A stretch of DNA of 64,000 nt, from the NCBI RefSeq assembly GCF_012848855.1, contig NZ_CP051630.1:2459501-2523500 (forward strand), written 5' to 3'. The position numbers and the translations under genes are program-made. Every line of letters starts with the position of its first letter. Positions within the stretch are counted from its first letter, which is position 1. The stretch is from Pyruvatibacter mobilis. GTDB taxonomy: Bacteria; Pseudomonadota; Alphaproteobacteria; CGMCC-115125. This document shows positions 36,069-44,376 of this stretch, one piece after another. Below the pieces are notes generated by a model, which searched no databases, was not told the DNA's origin, and saw only the letters and a list, made by a program, of their open reading frames with translations.

Positions 36069-37034
36069 ATGACGCAGGACGCGACAAGCGGGCGCACCGG
36101 GACGCAGATTGGGACGCGGATCGGAGACGGGCGCATCAAGGCGATCCGCAAGATGCTGTTCCGCTTTCCGCGCGGCGCCCGCGCCCGGGCCCCGGCCCGA
36201 CCGCGCGCAGCGCACTGGAATGCGGCGCGGCCGGAGTTCAGCCACATCGTCAATGCGGCGTCGCTGGCCATGCCCTATCTCGAGCCCTATCTGATCCGCA
36301 CCATGGCGAAGGCCCGGCCGATGGTCAGCGATGACCCCGCGTTGGTGCATGAGCTCAACGCCTATGTGGCGCAGGAGACGACGCATCACCGGCAGCACCG
36401 GGTCTTCAATGACGAGCTGGCGGCCTGCGGCTATGCGAGCGTGCCGCGCATCGAGGCGGTGCTGGCGGAAGACTATGGGCGCTTCGGCAAGACGAAATCG
36501 CTGATGTTCAACCTCGCTTATGCGGAGGGGTTTGAATCCATGGCGCTGGCGATCGGCCACATGCTGGTGGAGGACCGGGTGCATCTGTTCGGCGGTTCCG
36601 ACCGCGCCGTTGCCTCGCTGGTGCTGTGGCACTTCGTTGAAGAGATCGAGCACAAGGAAGCAGCTTTCGATGTGTTCCACGCCGCCGGCGGCACCTATGG
36701 GTGGCGGCTTTACGGGCTGGCCTTTGCGACGGCGCATATCTTCCTGCGCACGGGCCAGGGCTACCGGGCGCTATTGAGGGAAGACGGGCTGTGGGGGGAC
36801 TGGCGCCTGCGGCTGCGGCTGGCGGTGCTGCTCCTGCGCATCTTCAGCAAGCTGACGCCGAAGCTGCTGCGCATCCTGTCGCCCACCTACCATCCCCGCA
36901 AGGTGCCCGACCCGGACTGGGTGACGGCCTGGTGGGCGGCCTATGGGGCGCACCCCATGGAGATGGGAGAGGCACTGGGTGATCTCGACACCACGCAGCT
37001 TCACAAGCCGGAACCGGCGCTGCGCGCAGCCTGA
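36069..37034 (+). CDS. Predicted metal-dependent hydrolase (COG3687, diiron-like helical family)
   Basis: A 321-residue protein of the PF10118/COG3687 family. Its mostly helical core carries likely metal ligands in YVAQETTHHRQHRVFN (residues ~98-113), YAEGFESMALAIGH (~152-165) and WHFVEEIEHKEAAFDVFH (~187-204), an ExxH-type pattern like that of diiron carboxylate proteins. The reaction is not known despite the family name. It lies downstream of a double TetR operator and is followed 28 bases later by a styrene-oxide-isomerase-like membrane protein, suggesting a small catabolic or detoxifying operon. Confidence 0.82.
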   Translation: MTQDATSGRTGTQIGTRIGDGRIKAIRKMLFRFPRGARARAPARPRAAHWNAARPEFSHIVNAASLAMPYLEPYLIRTMAKARPMVSDDPALVHELNAYVAQETTHHRQHRVFNDELAACGYASVPRIEAVLAEDYGRFGKTKSLMFNLAYAEGFESMALAIGHMLVEDRVHLFGGSDRAVASLVLWHFVEEIEHKEAAFDVFHAAGGTYGWRLYGLAFATAHIFLRTGQGYRALLREDGLWGDWRLRLRLAVLLLRIFSKLTPKLLRILSPTYHPRKVPDPDWVTAWWAAYGAHPMEMGEALGDLDTTQLHKPEPALRAA

Positions 37035-37061
37035 CAAAAAATTAAGACCAAAGGGAGGGGA

Positions 37062-37598
37062 ATGATGACGGATACAACGTATACGGATGGTACAATGAAG
37101 AGCGCCCTGGGTGACCGGACGGCGGCGCTTTTGGTGTTCAACGGCTTCGGGCTGATTGCGGCGGCCTGCCTGTTCGGCTGGGTGTGGATGTTTCACCTGC
37201 TGGGAGAAATCGTGTTGTGGCCGCTGCCCATCCAGATTGATGTGAACATTCCCGGTGACGCGCGCGCCTTCCGCATGGGGCACATGGAAGGCATCACCCA
37301 GGGGTTGATGCTGATCGGGCTGGCTTATGGCGGGCGCTACCTGCTGCTGACGCCCGCCCTGCAGCGGGTTCTGTTCTGGTCGGCGATCATCACCGCGTGG
37401 CTGTTCACCCTGCCTGCCATGGCGCACACATTTTTCGGCACACGCGGGCTTGCCTTTGGCGGCGGGCCGTTCAAGCCGGGACTTGCCAATGACGTGCTCT
37501 ACCTCATGGGCTGGCCGCCGGTGATCGGCGTGCATGTGATGCTGGTGCTGATCCTGCTGGGGGCGCTGGCGTGGCTTCGGCAGGGACGCACGGCCTAG
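37062..37598 (+). CDS. Membrane protein resembling styrene oxide isomerase
   Basis: A 178-residue membrane protein with four predicted helices. It shares the layout of bacterial styrene oxide isomerase (StyC). An INIPGDARAFRMGHMEGITQ-type segment (~res 60-80) resembles the StyC stretch IPG...RAHSGPALNG that supplies the haem-ligand histidine. A later RGLAFGGG (~128-135) parallels RGLTFG. StyC-family enzymes rearrange epoxides to aldehydes (Meinwald rearrangement). The comparison is from memory of the family, so the assignment is an inference; no styrene monooxygenase lies nearby. It shares a TetR-regulated transcript with the gene upstream. Confidence 0.55.
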   Translation: MMTDTTYTDGTMKSALGDRTAALLVFNGFGLIAAACLFGWVWMFHLLGEIVLWPLPIQIDVNIPGDARAFRMGHMEGITQGLMLIGLAYGGRYLLLTPALQRVLFWSAIITAWLFTLPAMAHTFFGTRGLAFGGGPFKPGLANDVLYLMGWPPVIGVHVMLVLILLGALAWLRQGRTA

Positions 37599-38452
37599 GC
37601 CGCCGTTGCCGCCTTGAGGAAGGCTTCGGTGGCTTCATCCGCGGGCAGGAAGGTCTCGACCGCGAGTTCAGCGAGGCCGATATCCGCCGGGGTGCCGAGG
37701 CTGCCGATGATGGAGGCAAAGCGCAGGTCCACAAGCGTGCCATCCGCACCCGGCAGGCGGAGATGGAGCGGGATCACCAGCGGCACATCGGTGGTGTCGC
37801 GGCGCGGAGGCTTCCAGCCCTTAGGCAGCAGGGCGAGCATGCGATTGAGCACGGTTTCATCGCCCGCGTGGTCCGCCTCACGGCGCACGCGCTTGAGCAG
37901 GTCGTTCACCACCTCGTCCCAGTTGACGATCAGGTCGCGCATGGGGCCGGGGGCGAGGATGACATCGACCATGTTGAGGCCCCCCGCCTTGCCGGCCCCA
38001 GTTTCGCCGGCCCCTTTCTCGCCGCCTGCAGCCGACAGCATCAGCGCGCCGCCCGCATTGGTCATCAGCACGTTCCAGTGCCGGTCCACCACTAGGGCGG
38101 GGAACGGCTCGGCGCCTTTCAGCACCATGTCGAGCAGATGACGGATGTGGCGGGCATCGGGTTCATCCAGCGAGGTCTCGCGATAGACAGGCGCAAAACC
38201 CGCCGCCATCAGGATGGGGTTGCGGGCGCGCAGGGGGATGTCCAGGGCATCGGCCAGGGTGTCCACCATCGGGCGGCTGGGCTTTGAGCGGCCGGATTCG
38301 AGAAAGGACACATGGCGCGAGGAAACATCCGCCCGGACGCTGAGCTGCAGCTGGCTCAGCCCGCGAATGCGCCGCCACAGGCGCATATGGTCGCCGAAGG
38401 TCTCCGGCTCGGTGCCGGACAGGGCCCGCGGATCGGTGCTCAGCTCGTTCAT
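37595..38452 (-). CDS. XRE family regulator with MmyB-like ligand-binding domain
   Basis: A 285-residue regulator. The N-terminal helix-turn-helix (GDHMRLWRRIRGLSQLQLSVRADVSSRHVSFLESG, residues ~20-55) is followed by the MLTR/MmyB-type domain seen after it in many actinobacterial and proteobacterial XRE proteins: ERGRSKPS, FPALVVDRHWNVLMTN (~res 120-135) and VDLRFASIIGSLGTPADI. That domain is proposed to bind a fatty-acid-like ligand. A CTTACC-N5-GGTAAG dyad lies 94 bases upstream of its start. It overlaps the convergent membrane protein gene by four bases. Confidence 0.88.
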   Translation of the reverse strand: MNELSTDPRALSGTEPETFGDHMRLWRRIRGLSQLQLSVRADVSSRHVSFLESGRSKPSRPMVDTLADALDIPLRARNPILMAAGFAPVYRETSLDEPDARHIRHLLDMVLKGAEPFPALVVDRHWNVLMTNAGGALMLSAAGGEKGAGETGAGKAGGLNMVDVILAPGPMRDLIVNWDEVVNDLLKRVRREADHAGDETVLNRMLALLPKGWKPPRRDTTDVPLVIPLHLRLPGADGTLVDLRFASIIGSLGTPADIGLAELAVETFLPADEATEAFLKAATAA

Positions 38453-38545
38453 GGCAAAGTCTCCTGATGTCCGTCGCGAGCACAGGGGTACCGCCCCGGC
38501 GCTGCGTGGCTCTGGAGGAAGATAAGCATAGATGAGCGCCGGACA

Positions 38546-38562
38546 CTTACCCCCGAGGTAAG
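38546..38562. promoter_or_regulatory. CTTACC-N5-GGTAAG palindrome upstream of the XRE/MmyB gene
   Basis: A perfect six-base inverted repeat with a five-base spacer in the divergent region between the XRE regulator (start 38452) and the pirin gene (start 38712). Position and symmetry suggest an operator for the XRE protein, probably autoregulatory; binding is inferred. Confidence 0.55.
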
Positions 38563-38711
38563 AGATGAGAGGTGCAGAGACAGAATGAACGGCGGTTCAG
38601 CTAGACGGGAAGTGTGGGCTTCGGGGCCCTTTTCCTTTCCAAATCGTCCGTCTCCGGCCAATATGCGGCAAATCACCTGAAGCGACGCCGCAGCCCGGCA
38701 GGGAGCCCTGA

Positions 38712-39644
38712 ATGAGCTGGCAACCATCGCAGGAGGCCGATTGCACGACCGAGAGCGGGTGTGCGCCGGTTTCTGCCGTCATCGTGCCCAAGGCAAAGGA
38801 TCTGGGTGGCTTCGAGGTAAGGCGGGTGCTGCCGGCCATTGAGGCGCGGTCTGTGGGGCCGTTCATCTTCTTCGATCACATGGGTCCGGCGACCTTCCCG
38901 GAGGGCGACGGCATCGATGTGCGGCCGCATCCGCATATCGGGCTGTCCACCCTTACCTGGCTGTTTGACGGGGCGCTGATGCATCGCGACAGCCTGGGCT
39001 CGGTGCAGGAGATCCGTCCCGGCGAGGTCAACTGGATGACCGCAGGCTCGGGCATCGTCCATTCGGAGCGCTCTCCGGACTGGTTCCGCGAAGGCGAGGC
39101 GCGGATCGAGGGTATCCAGACCTGGCATGCCCTGCCCACCGAGATGGAAGAGATCGACGCGGACTTCCAGCATTATTCAGCCGACGACATTCCCGTGGTG
39201 ACGCATGAGAGCGCGGACGGGGGGCGTGTGCGCGTGGCACTGATCGCGGGCGGAGCGTTCGGCATGGTGTCGCCGGTGAAGGTCCATTCGGACACGCTTT
39301 ACGCCGATGTGCGCCTGTCGGCGGGGGCGCAATTCGGTGTGCCGACCGGGCCGCAGGAGCGGGCGCTTTACGTTGTCTCCGGCACGATGGAGATCGCCGG
39401 ACAGACCTTCGGCGCGCGGCAGATGCTGCTGATCGACGAGGGCGCGACGCCGAGCGTGACCTCGGCCGAGGGCGCGCATCTGATGCTGATCGGCGGGGCA
39501 CCTATCGGTCCGCGCAAGCTGTGGTGGAACCTTGTCTCTACCCGGCCCGAGCGCATCGAGCAGGCAAAGGATGACTGGCGCGAGGGCCGCTTTGCCAAGG
39601 TGCCCGGCGATGAAGACGAGTTTATTCCGCTTCCGGAGGATTGA
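38712..39644 (+). CDS. Pirin family protein
   Basis: A 310-residue bicupin. The N-terminal cupin has the iron ligands in VRPHPHIGLSTLTWLFDG (~residues 73-90) and the later E/H in SGIVHSERS. The C-terminal pirin domain has GPQERALYVVSGTMEIAGQ and LIGGAPIGPRKLWWN. Pirins bind iron; some have quercetinase activity and others are regulators, and the sequence cannot decide. It is followed three bases later by an IalB-like gene on the same strand, so the two may be co-transcribed. Confidence 0.9.
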   Translation: MSWQPSQEADCTTESGCAPVSAVIVPKAKDLGGFEVRRVLPAIEARSVGPFIFFDHMGPATFPEGDGIDVRPHPHIGLSTLTWLFDGALMHRDSLGSVQEIRPGEVNWMTAGSGIVHSERSPDWFREGEARIEGIQTWHALPTEMEEIDADFQHYSADDIPVVTHESADGGRVRVALIAGGAFGMVSPVKVHSDTLYADVRLSAGAQFGVPTGPQERALYVVSGTMEIAGQTFGARQMLLIDEGATPSVTSAEGAHLMLIGGAPIGPRKLWWNLVSTRPERIEQAKDDWREGRFAKVPGDEDEFIPLPED

Positions 39645-39647
39645 GCG

Positions 39648-40277
39648 ATGACGACCGCCTGCCGCCTGACACGCGCCGTTCGCGGCATGTCCCCCGCCTT
39701 TCTCCTCGCGGCCATGATCACCGCGCTTGTGGCCGCAATCCTCACGGCGTCGGTGCCTGCACGGGCGCAGGATTATCTCTCCGCGCCGGTGCCGGACAGC
39801 ATCACCACCAAATATGGCGAGACGCGCGCCTATTTCTCCGACTGGCTGGCCATCTGCACGCCGGGCGAAGATGCCTGCCGCACGGTTACCTATGCGGGGG
39901 ATGTCGGCCATGTGGGAGACTTCCAGCTGTTCCTGCATTCGGGCTATCCGGGCATGGACTATCAGCTGATGTTCGTGCCGGTGAAGGTGATGGCGGATGT
40001 CAGCCAGCCGATCACCCTGTCCGTGGACGGAGAAATGCTGGGCGAATTCAGCTACGGGGCGGATGACGGCTATTACCAGGATGGCAATGTCGTCAACGAG
40101 TTCACCTTCGGCCAGTCGCGCGCCAATCTCGACGTGATCCCGGCCATGGCGGCGGGGCAGCAGCTGGAGCTTGCCTTCACCGATGAGACGGGCAAAGCGC
40201 AGACCATTCCCTTCTCCCTGATCGGCCTGACCAAGGCGATGATGTGGATGGACGCCTTCCGCGCGCCGGGGGAATGA
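39648..40277 (+). CDS. IalB-like periplasmic protein
   Basis: A 209-residue exported protein. It has a signal peptide with a long hydrophobic core (FLLAAMITALVAAILTASVPARA, cleavage near residue 41). The mature sequence starts with YFSDWLAICTPGEDACRT, a W plus C...C pattern typical of invasion-associated locus B proteins. It ends in AMAAGQQLELAFTDETGKAQ...PFSLIGLTKAM, also IalB-like. IalB proteins are periplasmic, widespread in alphaproteobacteria and of uncertain biochemical role. The fit is partial, so the family call is tentative. Confidence 0.65.
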   Translation: MTTACRLTRAVRGMSPAFLLAAMITALVAAILTASVPARAQDYLSAPVPDSITTKYGETRAYFSDWLAICTPGEDACRTVTYAGDVGHVGDFQLFLHSGYPGMDYQLMFVPVKVMADVSQPITLSVDGEMLGEFSYGADDGYYQDGNVVNEFTFGQSRANLDVIPAMAAGQQLELAFTDETGKAQTIPFSLIGLTKAMMWMDAFRAPGE

Positions 40278-40311
40278 GCCCCCTCCCCTGCCCGTGCGTG
40301 CCCTGAATGCT

Positions 40312-40911
40312 TCAGACAGGCCGGTACTCGAAATGGAAGGTGGAGAGGATGTGGCAGATGCCGTCCTCGCCATTGTGGAAGGGCAGCATCAGCACCCAGT
40401 AATCCACATAGGAGCGTGACTGCCAGGCCAGGGACTTGGAGATGAAGCGCGGGCGGCGGGAGGCCTGCACTTCCTTCAGCCAGCGTGTGACATCGGTCAG
40501 GTTCGGCTCGCCCATCACCTCGTCAAGCATGCGGCCATTGCCCTGGAACTGCATGATGTCGGCCACGTGCTCGCCCATTACCTTGATGAGGAAGCGCCGC
40601 CCGCCGGGCTGGCAGCGATAGAGCATCACCTGCTGCAGGACGCTGCGCAGGCGCAGGGGATTGAAGTCGCCCCAGAAGGGCAGATCACCAGCACCGGCCA
40701 GCTTGCACCAATAGGCATGGGCGCGGTTTATCTCCGCGCTTATGGCCGGTATGTCGGTCAGCGGCAGTTCGACCGCGCCGGTGACCCAGCCGGGCGACAC
40801 CCGGCCGATCGCATCTTCCCGCGGCGGAATGACCGCCTGCTGCCTGTCCGGGTCCGCGTCCCACATACCCATCGCCATTTCCTCCTCGCGCACCCCGGTT
40901 GCCATAGCCAT
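40312..40911 (-). CDS. PAS_5 domain protein
   Basis: A 199-residue protein dominated by a single PAS_5 (formerly DUF1388) domain. The pattern HAYWCKLAGAGDLPFWGDFNPLRLRSVLQQVMLYRC opens it, with FLIKVMGEHVADIMQFQGNGRMLDEVMG and YVDYWVLMLPFHNGEDGICHILS after it. These stand-alone PAS proteins are frequent in Rhodospirillales and Rhodobiaceae-like genomes; ligand and partner are unknown. The first ~14 residues (repeated MAMAT/EEEMAMG) may not be translated; an ATG at 40875 or 40869 would remove them. Confidence 0.8.
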   Translation of the reverse strand: MAMATGVREEEMAMGMWDADPDRQQAVIPPREDAIGRVSPGWVTGAVELPLTDIPAISAEINRAHAYWCKLAGAGDLPFWGDFNPLRLRSVLQQVMLYRCQPGGRRFLIKVMGEHVADIMQFQGNGRMLDEVMGEPNLTDVTRWLKEVQASRRPRFISKSLAWQSRSYVDYWVLMLPFHNGEDGICHILSTFHFEYRPV

Positions 40912-41102
40912 GCGCCGGGGAAACTATCGGGAGAGGTTTCCTAACGGGACGTTGCGCTGACGGCTTTGTGATGGGCCGTGTACGGAGCTCTTTTCCGGAC
41001 GCTCTGCACAAAATCTGAACGACAGACGCGGCGCACCCCGTGGGGGATGCACCGCGCCGTGGCAGTGGATGCGGGACCCTTAGGGGGCCCGATGCGGGCT
41101 GC

Positions 41103-42188
41103 TCAGTCGGCCACGTATTGCGGCCAGTTGCCCTTGATATAGGTGGCGAAGGTATCGGAGATGCCTTCATCCAGGAGCTGCGCCCGGGTCATCGGTGTCG
41201 GGGTGGGCTCGAAGCGGGCATTGCCGGCGTAGAGCGCCGGGAAATCATGGTTCCACATGCCCGCGCGTCCCAGCAGCACATAGTCATATCCGGCGGCGAT
41301 GACCTTCTCGGCGTCTTCCGGCGTGCGGATATTGCCGGCAGCGCCGAGGCGCGTGGTGCCGCGCTTAAGTTCGGCGAAATGCGCCATCAGGGACTTGCCC
41401 TTGTGCTCGTCTTCCTCCGGCTCCTTGAAGCTGTCCCACAGGGACATGTCGAGGAAGTCGACCCGGTCATCGGTCAGCAGGCGGCCGGCGATCTCCTTCA
41501 CCTCCGCCAGCTTCATGCCGAAACGCTCCGGCGACAGGCGGACGCCGAGGATGAAATCCTTGCGGCAGCGGGCACGGACACCGTCGATGATCTCGAACAG
41601 GATGCGGAAGCGCCCGTCGAGGTCGCCGCCATATTCATCGTCGCGGTGATTGATTTTGTCGGAGAAGTACTGGCACAGGATGTAGCCGTGGGCGCCGTGG
41701 ATCTCGACGCCGTCGAAGCCCGCTTCCTGCGCGCGTTCGGCACCGCGGATGAAATCCTCGATCAGCTGCTTGGTTTCAGCATTTGTGAGGCCGCGCGCGC
41801 CGTCGCGCTCATTGTCGGAGGGGCAGACCGGCTGGCCGTCGAGCAGGTCCTTCACCAGGGTCGAGCGCATGCCCGCATGGTGAAGCTGCACCAGGGCGAT
41901 GCTGTCGTTCTTCCTGATGCCCTCGGCCAGGCGGGTGAGGCCCTCGATGTGCTTGTCATCCCAGATGCCGAGCTGGCCGGGGAAGCCCTGGCCGATGGCC
42001 TGCACATGGGCAGCGCAGGTCATGGTGAGGCCGAAGCCGCCCTCGGCGCGCATGGTGAGCCAGCGGTATTCGTCGTCGGACAGGGTGCCGTCCGCATGGC
42101 TCTGGCAATTGGTCAGCGGCGCAAGCATGAAGCGGTTCTTCATCGTAGCCCCGCTGGCAAAGGCCAGCGGCTGCGTGAGGTCAGTCAT
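41103..42188 (-). CDS. Old Yellow Enzyme family NADH:flavin oxidoreductase
   Basis: A 361-residue TIM-barrel FMN enzyme. It shows MLAPLTNCQSHADG at residue ~21, ALVQLHHAGMRS at ~98, the substrate/FMN His pair with Tyr in GVEIHGAHGYILCQYF at ~162, and the FMN phosphate region GNIRTPEDAEKVIAAG near 286. Such enzymes reduce activated alkenes with NAD(P)H. A GC hairpin near 41031-41060 follows its stop and may end the transcript. Substrate unknown. Confidence 0.9.
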   Translation of the reverse strand: MTDLTQPLAFASGATMKNRFMLAPLTNCQSHADGTLSDDEYRWLTMRAEGGFGLTMTCAAHVQAIGQGFPGQLGIWDDKHIEGLTRLAEGIRKNDSIALVQLHHAGMRSTLVKDLLDGQPVCPSDNERDGARGLTNAETKQLIEDFIRGAERAQEAGFDGVEIHGAHGYILCQYFSDKINHRDDEYGGDLDGRFRILFEIIDGVRARCRKDFILGVRLSPERFGMKLAEVKEIAGRLLTDDRVDFLDMSLWDSFKEPEEDEHKGKSLMAHFAELKRGTTRLGAAGNIRTPEDAEKVIAAGYDYVLLGRAGMWNHDFPALYAGNARFEPTPTPMTRAQLLDEGISDTFATYIKGNWPQYVAD

Positions 42189-42275
42189 CGCAATGTCTCC
42201 GGATGGGGTAGGTGAAATGTCAGGACACGCCCAAGGTGGGGGCTGACCGGGCCGCCGTCAATCTATCTGCTGACT

Positions 42276-42315
42276 GCCTGCACGCAGGCGGGCCATCTGC
42301 CGATTGCGTGCAGGC
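42276..42315. promoter_or_regulatory. Inverted repeat upstream of the phosphonate genes
   Basis: GCCTGCACGCA (42276-42286) and TGCGTGCAGGC (42305-42315) are perfect 11-base inverted arms 18 bases apart, ending about 50 bases before the FAD oxidoreductase start. This is operator-like, but the binding protein is unknown; the AraC gene at 44377 is one candidate. Confidence 0.55.
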
Positions 42316-42365
42316 GGGCGGCGCGGATAGGCTGCGCGGCACTCGAAGCAGGGGGACAGATACAG

Positions 42366-43502
42366 GTGACGGCAGGCTATGACGTGGCAGTTGTCGGGGC
42401 GGGAATCGTGGGGCTGGCCCATGCGCTGGCCGCCCGGCGGCGGGGCAAATCCGTCATTGTGCTGGAGCGTGACGCCCAGCCGCTTGGCGCCTCGATCCGC
42501 AATTTCGGCTTCGTCACGGTAACCGGACAGCAGGCCGGGGCGTGCTGGCACCATGCGCGCCGCGCCCGCGACATCTGGGCGGAGGTGGCGGAGGCCGCGG
42601 GCATCGAGGTGCTGCAACGCGGCCTTGTGGTCGCCGCGCGGCGGCCGGAGGCGGAAGCCGTGGTGGATGCGTTTCTGGCAACCGACATGGGTGCGGAGTG
42701 CCGCCGCCTGACGCGGGCCGAGGCGCTGGAGATGAACCCGGCACTGACCCCCTCAGGCGTGACGGCGGCACTGTTTTCACCGCATGAACTGCGCGTTGAA
42801 TCCCGCACCGCCCTGCCCGCGCTCATTGCCTGGCTGCGGGACGGGCTGGGGGTGGATTTCCGGTTTAGCTGCGCCGTCAACCGCGTGGCGGCACCGCAGG
42901 TGGAGACCACGCTGGAGGTCATCCACGCGGAAACCGTGATCGTCTGCCCGGGTGATGACGGCACGACACTGTTTGCCGGCAGGATCGCCGCCCGCGAGGT
43001 CTCCCGCTGCAAGCTGCACATGCTGCGGCTGCGGCCGGGCGCATCGCTGCCGCTGACGACGCCGGTGATGTCCGATCTCGGACTGGCGCGCTATCACGGC
43101 TATGCAGACCTTCCCGAAGCAGCGGCGCTGAAGGCGCGGCTGGACAGGGAGCAACCCGCGCAGCGGGCCAATGGTGTGCATCTCATCTGCGTTCAATCCG
43201 CTGACGGATCACTGGTGGTGGGCGACAGCCATCATTACGGTGATGAGGTAACCCCCTTCCAGCCCGCCCATGTGGACCGGCTGATCCTTGATGAATTCGA
43301 CGCGGTGCTGGCATGCCCGGACTACCGGATCGAGGAACGCTGGCTGGGCACCTATGCGGTGTCGCCCCAGGGCTGGACCTTTACCGACGCGCCGGATGAC
43401 GCGACCCGCATCGTCATGGTAACTGCCGGATGCGGCGCCTCGACCGCCTTTTCTATCGGCGAGCAGACCCTTGCCGAGCTCTACGGGACGAAAGCAGCAT
43501 GA
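42366..43502 (+). CDS. FAD-dependent oxidoreductase, TIGR03364 (phosphonate-associated)
   Basis: A 378-residue DAO-type flavoprotein. The FAD motif VVGAGIVGLAHALAARRRG (residues ~8-26) is followed by ASIRNFGFVTVTGQQAG, the signature of the TIGR03364 family repeatedly found with phosphonate genes. Members of these recurrent FAD enzymes have been shown to oxidise 2-aminoethylphosphonate or its N-methyl derivatives to phosphonoacetaldehyde. The start is a GTG at 42366 with AGGGGG upstream. The stop overlaps phnX by four bases (ATGA), so its product is probably handed to PhnX. Confidence 0.83.
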   Translation: MTAGYDVAVVGAGIVGLAHALAARRRGKSVIVLERDAQPLGASIRNFGFVTVTGQQAGACWHHARRARDIWAEVAEAAGIEVLQRGLVVAARRPEAEAVVDAFLATDMGAECRRLTRAEALEMNPALTPSGVTAALFSPHELRVESRTALPALIAWLRDGLGVDFRFSCAVNRVAAPQVETTLEVIHAETVIVCPGDDGTTLFAGRIAAREVSRCKLHMLRLRPGASLPLTTPVMSDLGLARYHGYADLPEAAALKARLDREQPAQRANGVHLICVQSADGSLVVGDSHHYGDEVTPFQPAHVDRLILDEFDAVLACPDYRIEERWLGTYAVSPQGWTFTDAPDDATRIVMVTAGCGASTAFSIGEQTLAELYGTKAA

Positions 43503-44281
43503 CCAGGTTCAAGGCCGCCATCTTCGACTGGGCGGGGACAATGATCGATTTCGGCTCCTTCGCGCCCATGGGCGTGTTCGTGGAAGCGTTTGCGCAATTC
43601 GGCATCGAGGTCACGGTCGAGGACGCGCGCAAGCCCATGGGGCTGCCGAAATGGGACCACATCAACGCCATGCTGCAGGCGCCGAACATCGCCGCCAAAT
43701 GGTCGGTGAAGACGGGCAAGCCCGCCTCGCGCGCGGATGTGGATCGCATTTACCAGGTGTTCGTGCCGATGAATGAACGGGTGGTGGCGGATTACGCGAC
43801 ACTCGTGCTGGGCGCGGCGGAGACCGTGCGGCTGCTGCGCGAGCGGGGCATGAAGATCGGCTCCACCACGGGCTATACCCGCTCGATCATGGAACGCATT
43901 CTACCGCTGGCCGCCGAGCAGGGCTTTGCGCCGGACAATCTGGTGTGTGCGGATGATCTCTCCGAGGGTCGGCCCGGACCGCTGGGCATGTATCAGTGCT
44001 TCATCGACCTTGCGGTCTACCCGCCGGAGACGGTGATCAAGGTGGATGACACTGCTCCCGGCATTGCCGAGGGCCGGGCCGCCGGCTGCGTGACCGTGGG
44101 CGTCACCCTATCCGGCAACGAGGCGGGCCTGACGCCGGACCAGCTGGCCGGGCTGAGCGAGGACGAAAAAGACGCCATCCGCGCCCGCGCCGGGAAACTC
44201 CTGACGGAGGCCGGGGCCGACCATCTGATCGACACGGTGGCGGACCTGCCCGCGCTTGTTGAGACGCTGGAGGGCGCGTGA
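43499..44281 (+). CDS. phnX: Phosphonoacetaldehyde hydrolase
   Basis: A 260-residue HAD-superfamily enzyme. The nucleophile Asp is in FDWAGTMID (residues ~8-16), the Schiff-base lysine in KPMGLPKWDHI (~48-58), and KVDDTAPGIAEG holds the Mg2+ acids (~182). It cleaves phosphonoacetaldehyde to acetaldehyde and phosphate. The ATG at 43499 overlaps the preceding oxidoreductase stop; an upstream in-frame ATG at 43430 lies inside that gene and is rejected. No AEP transaminase (PhnW) is present, so the FAD enzyme most likely supplies the aldehyde. Confidence 0.9.
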   Translation: MTRFKAAIFDWAGTMIDFGSFAPMGVFVEAFAQFGIEVTVEDARKPMGLPKWDHINAMLQAPNIAAKWSVKTGKPASRADVDRIYQVFVPMNERVVADYATLVLGAAETVRLLRERGMKIGSTTGYTRSIMERILPLAAEQGFAPDNLVCADDLSEGRPGPLGMYQCFIDLAVYPPETVIKVDDTAPGIAEGRAAGCVTVGVTLSGNEAGLTPDQLAGLSEDEKDAIRARAGKLLTEAGADHLIDTVADLPALVETLEGA

Positions 44282-44376
44282 GGGTGGGTCCGGTAAGACT
44301 AACAACGGCGACGGATCGCGCTTCCGCCCGTTTGCGCCGATAATCCGGCCCCTTCAGATCAAGCATGTAGCGGAAC

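Noticed and set aside
43430-43498. An upstream start for phnX at 43430
   Set aside because: The added residues lie inside the FAD oxidoreductase gene and precede the conserved PhnX N-terminus; the ATGA overlap at 43499 is the natural start.
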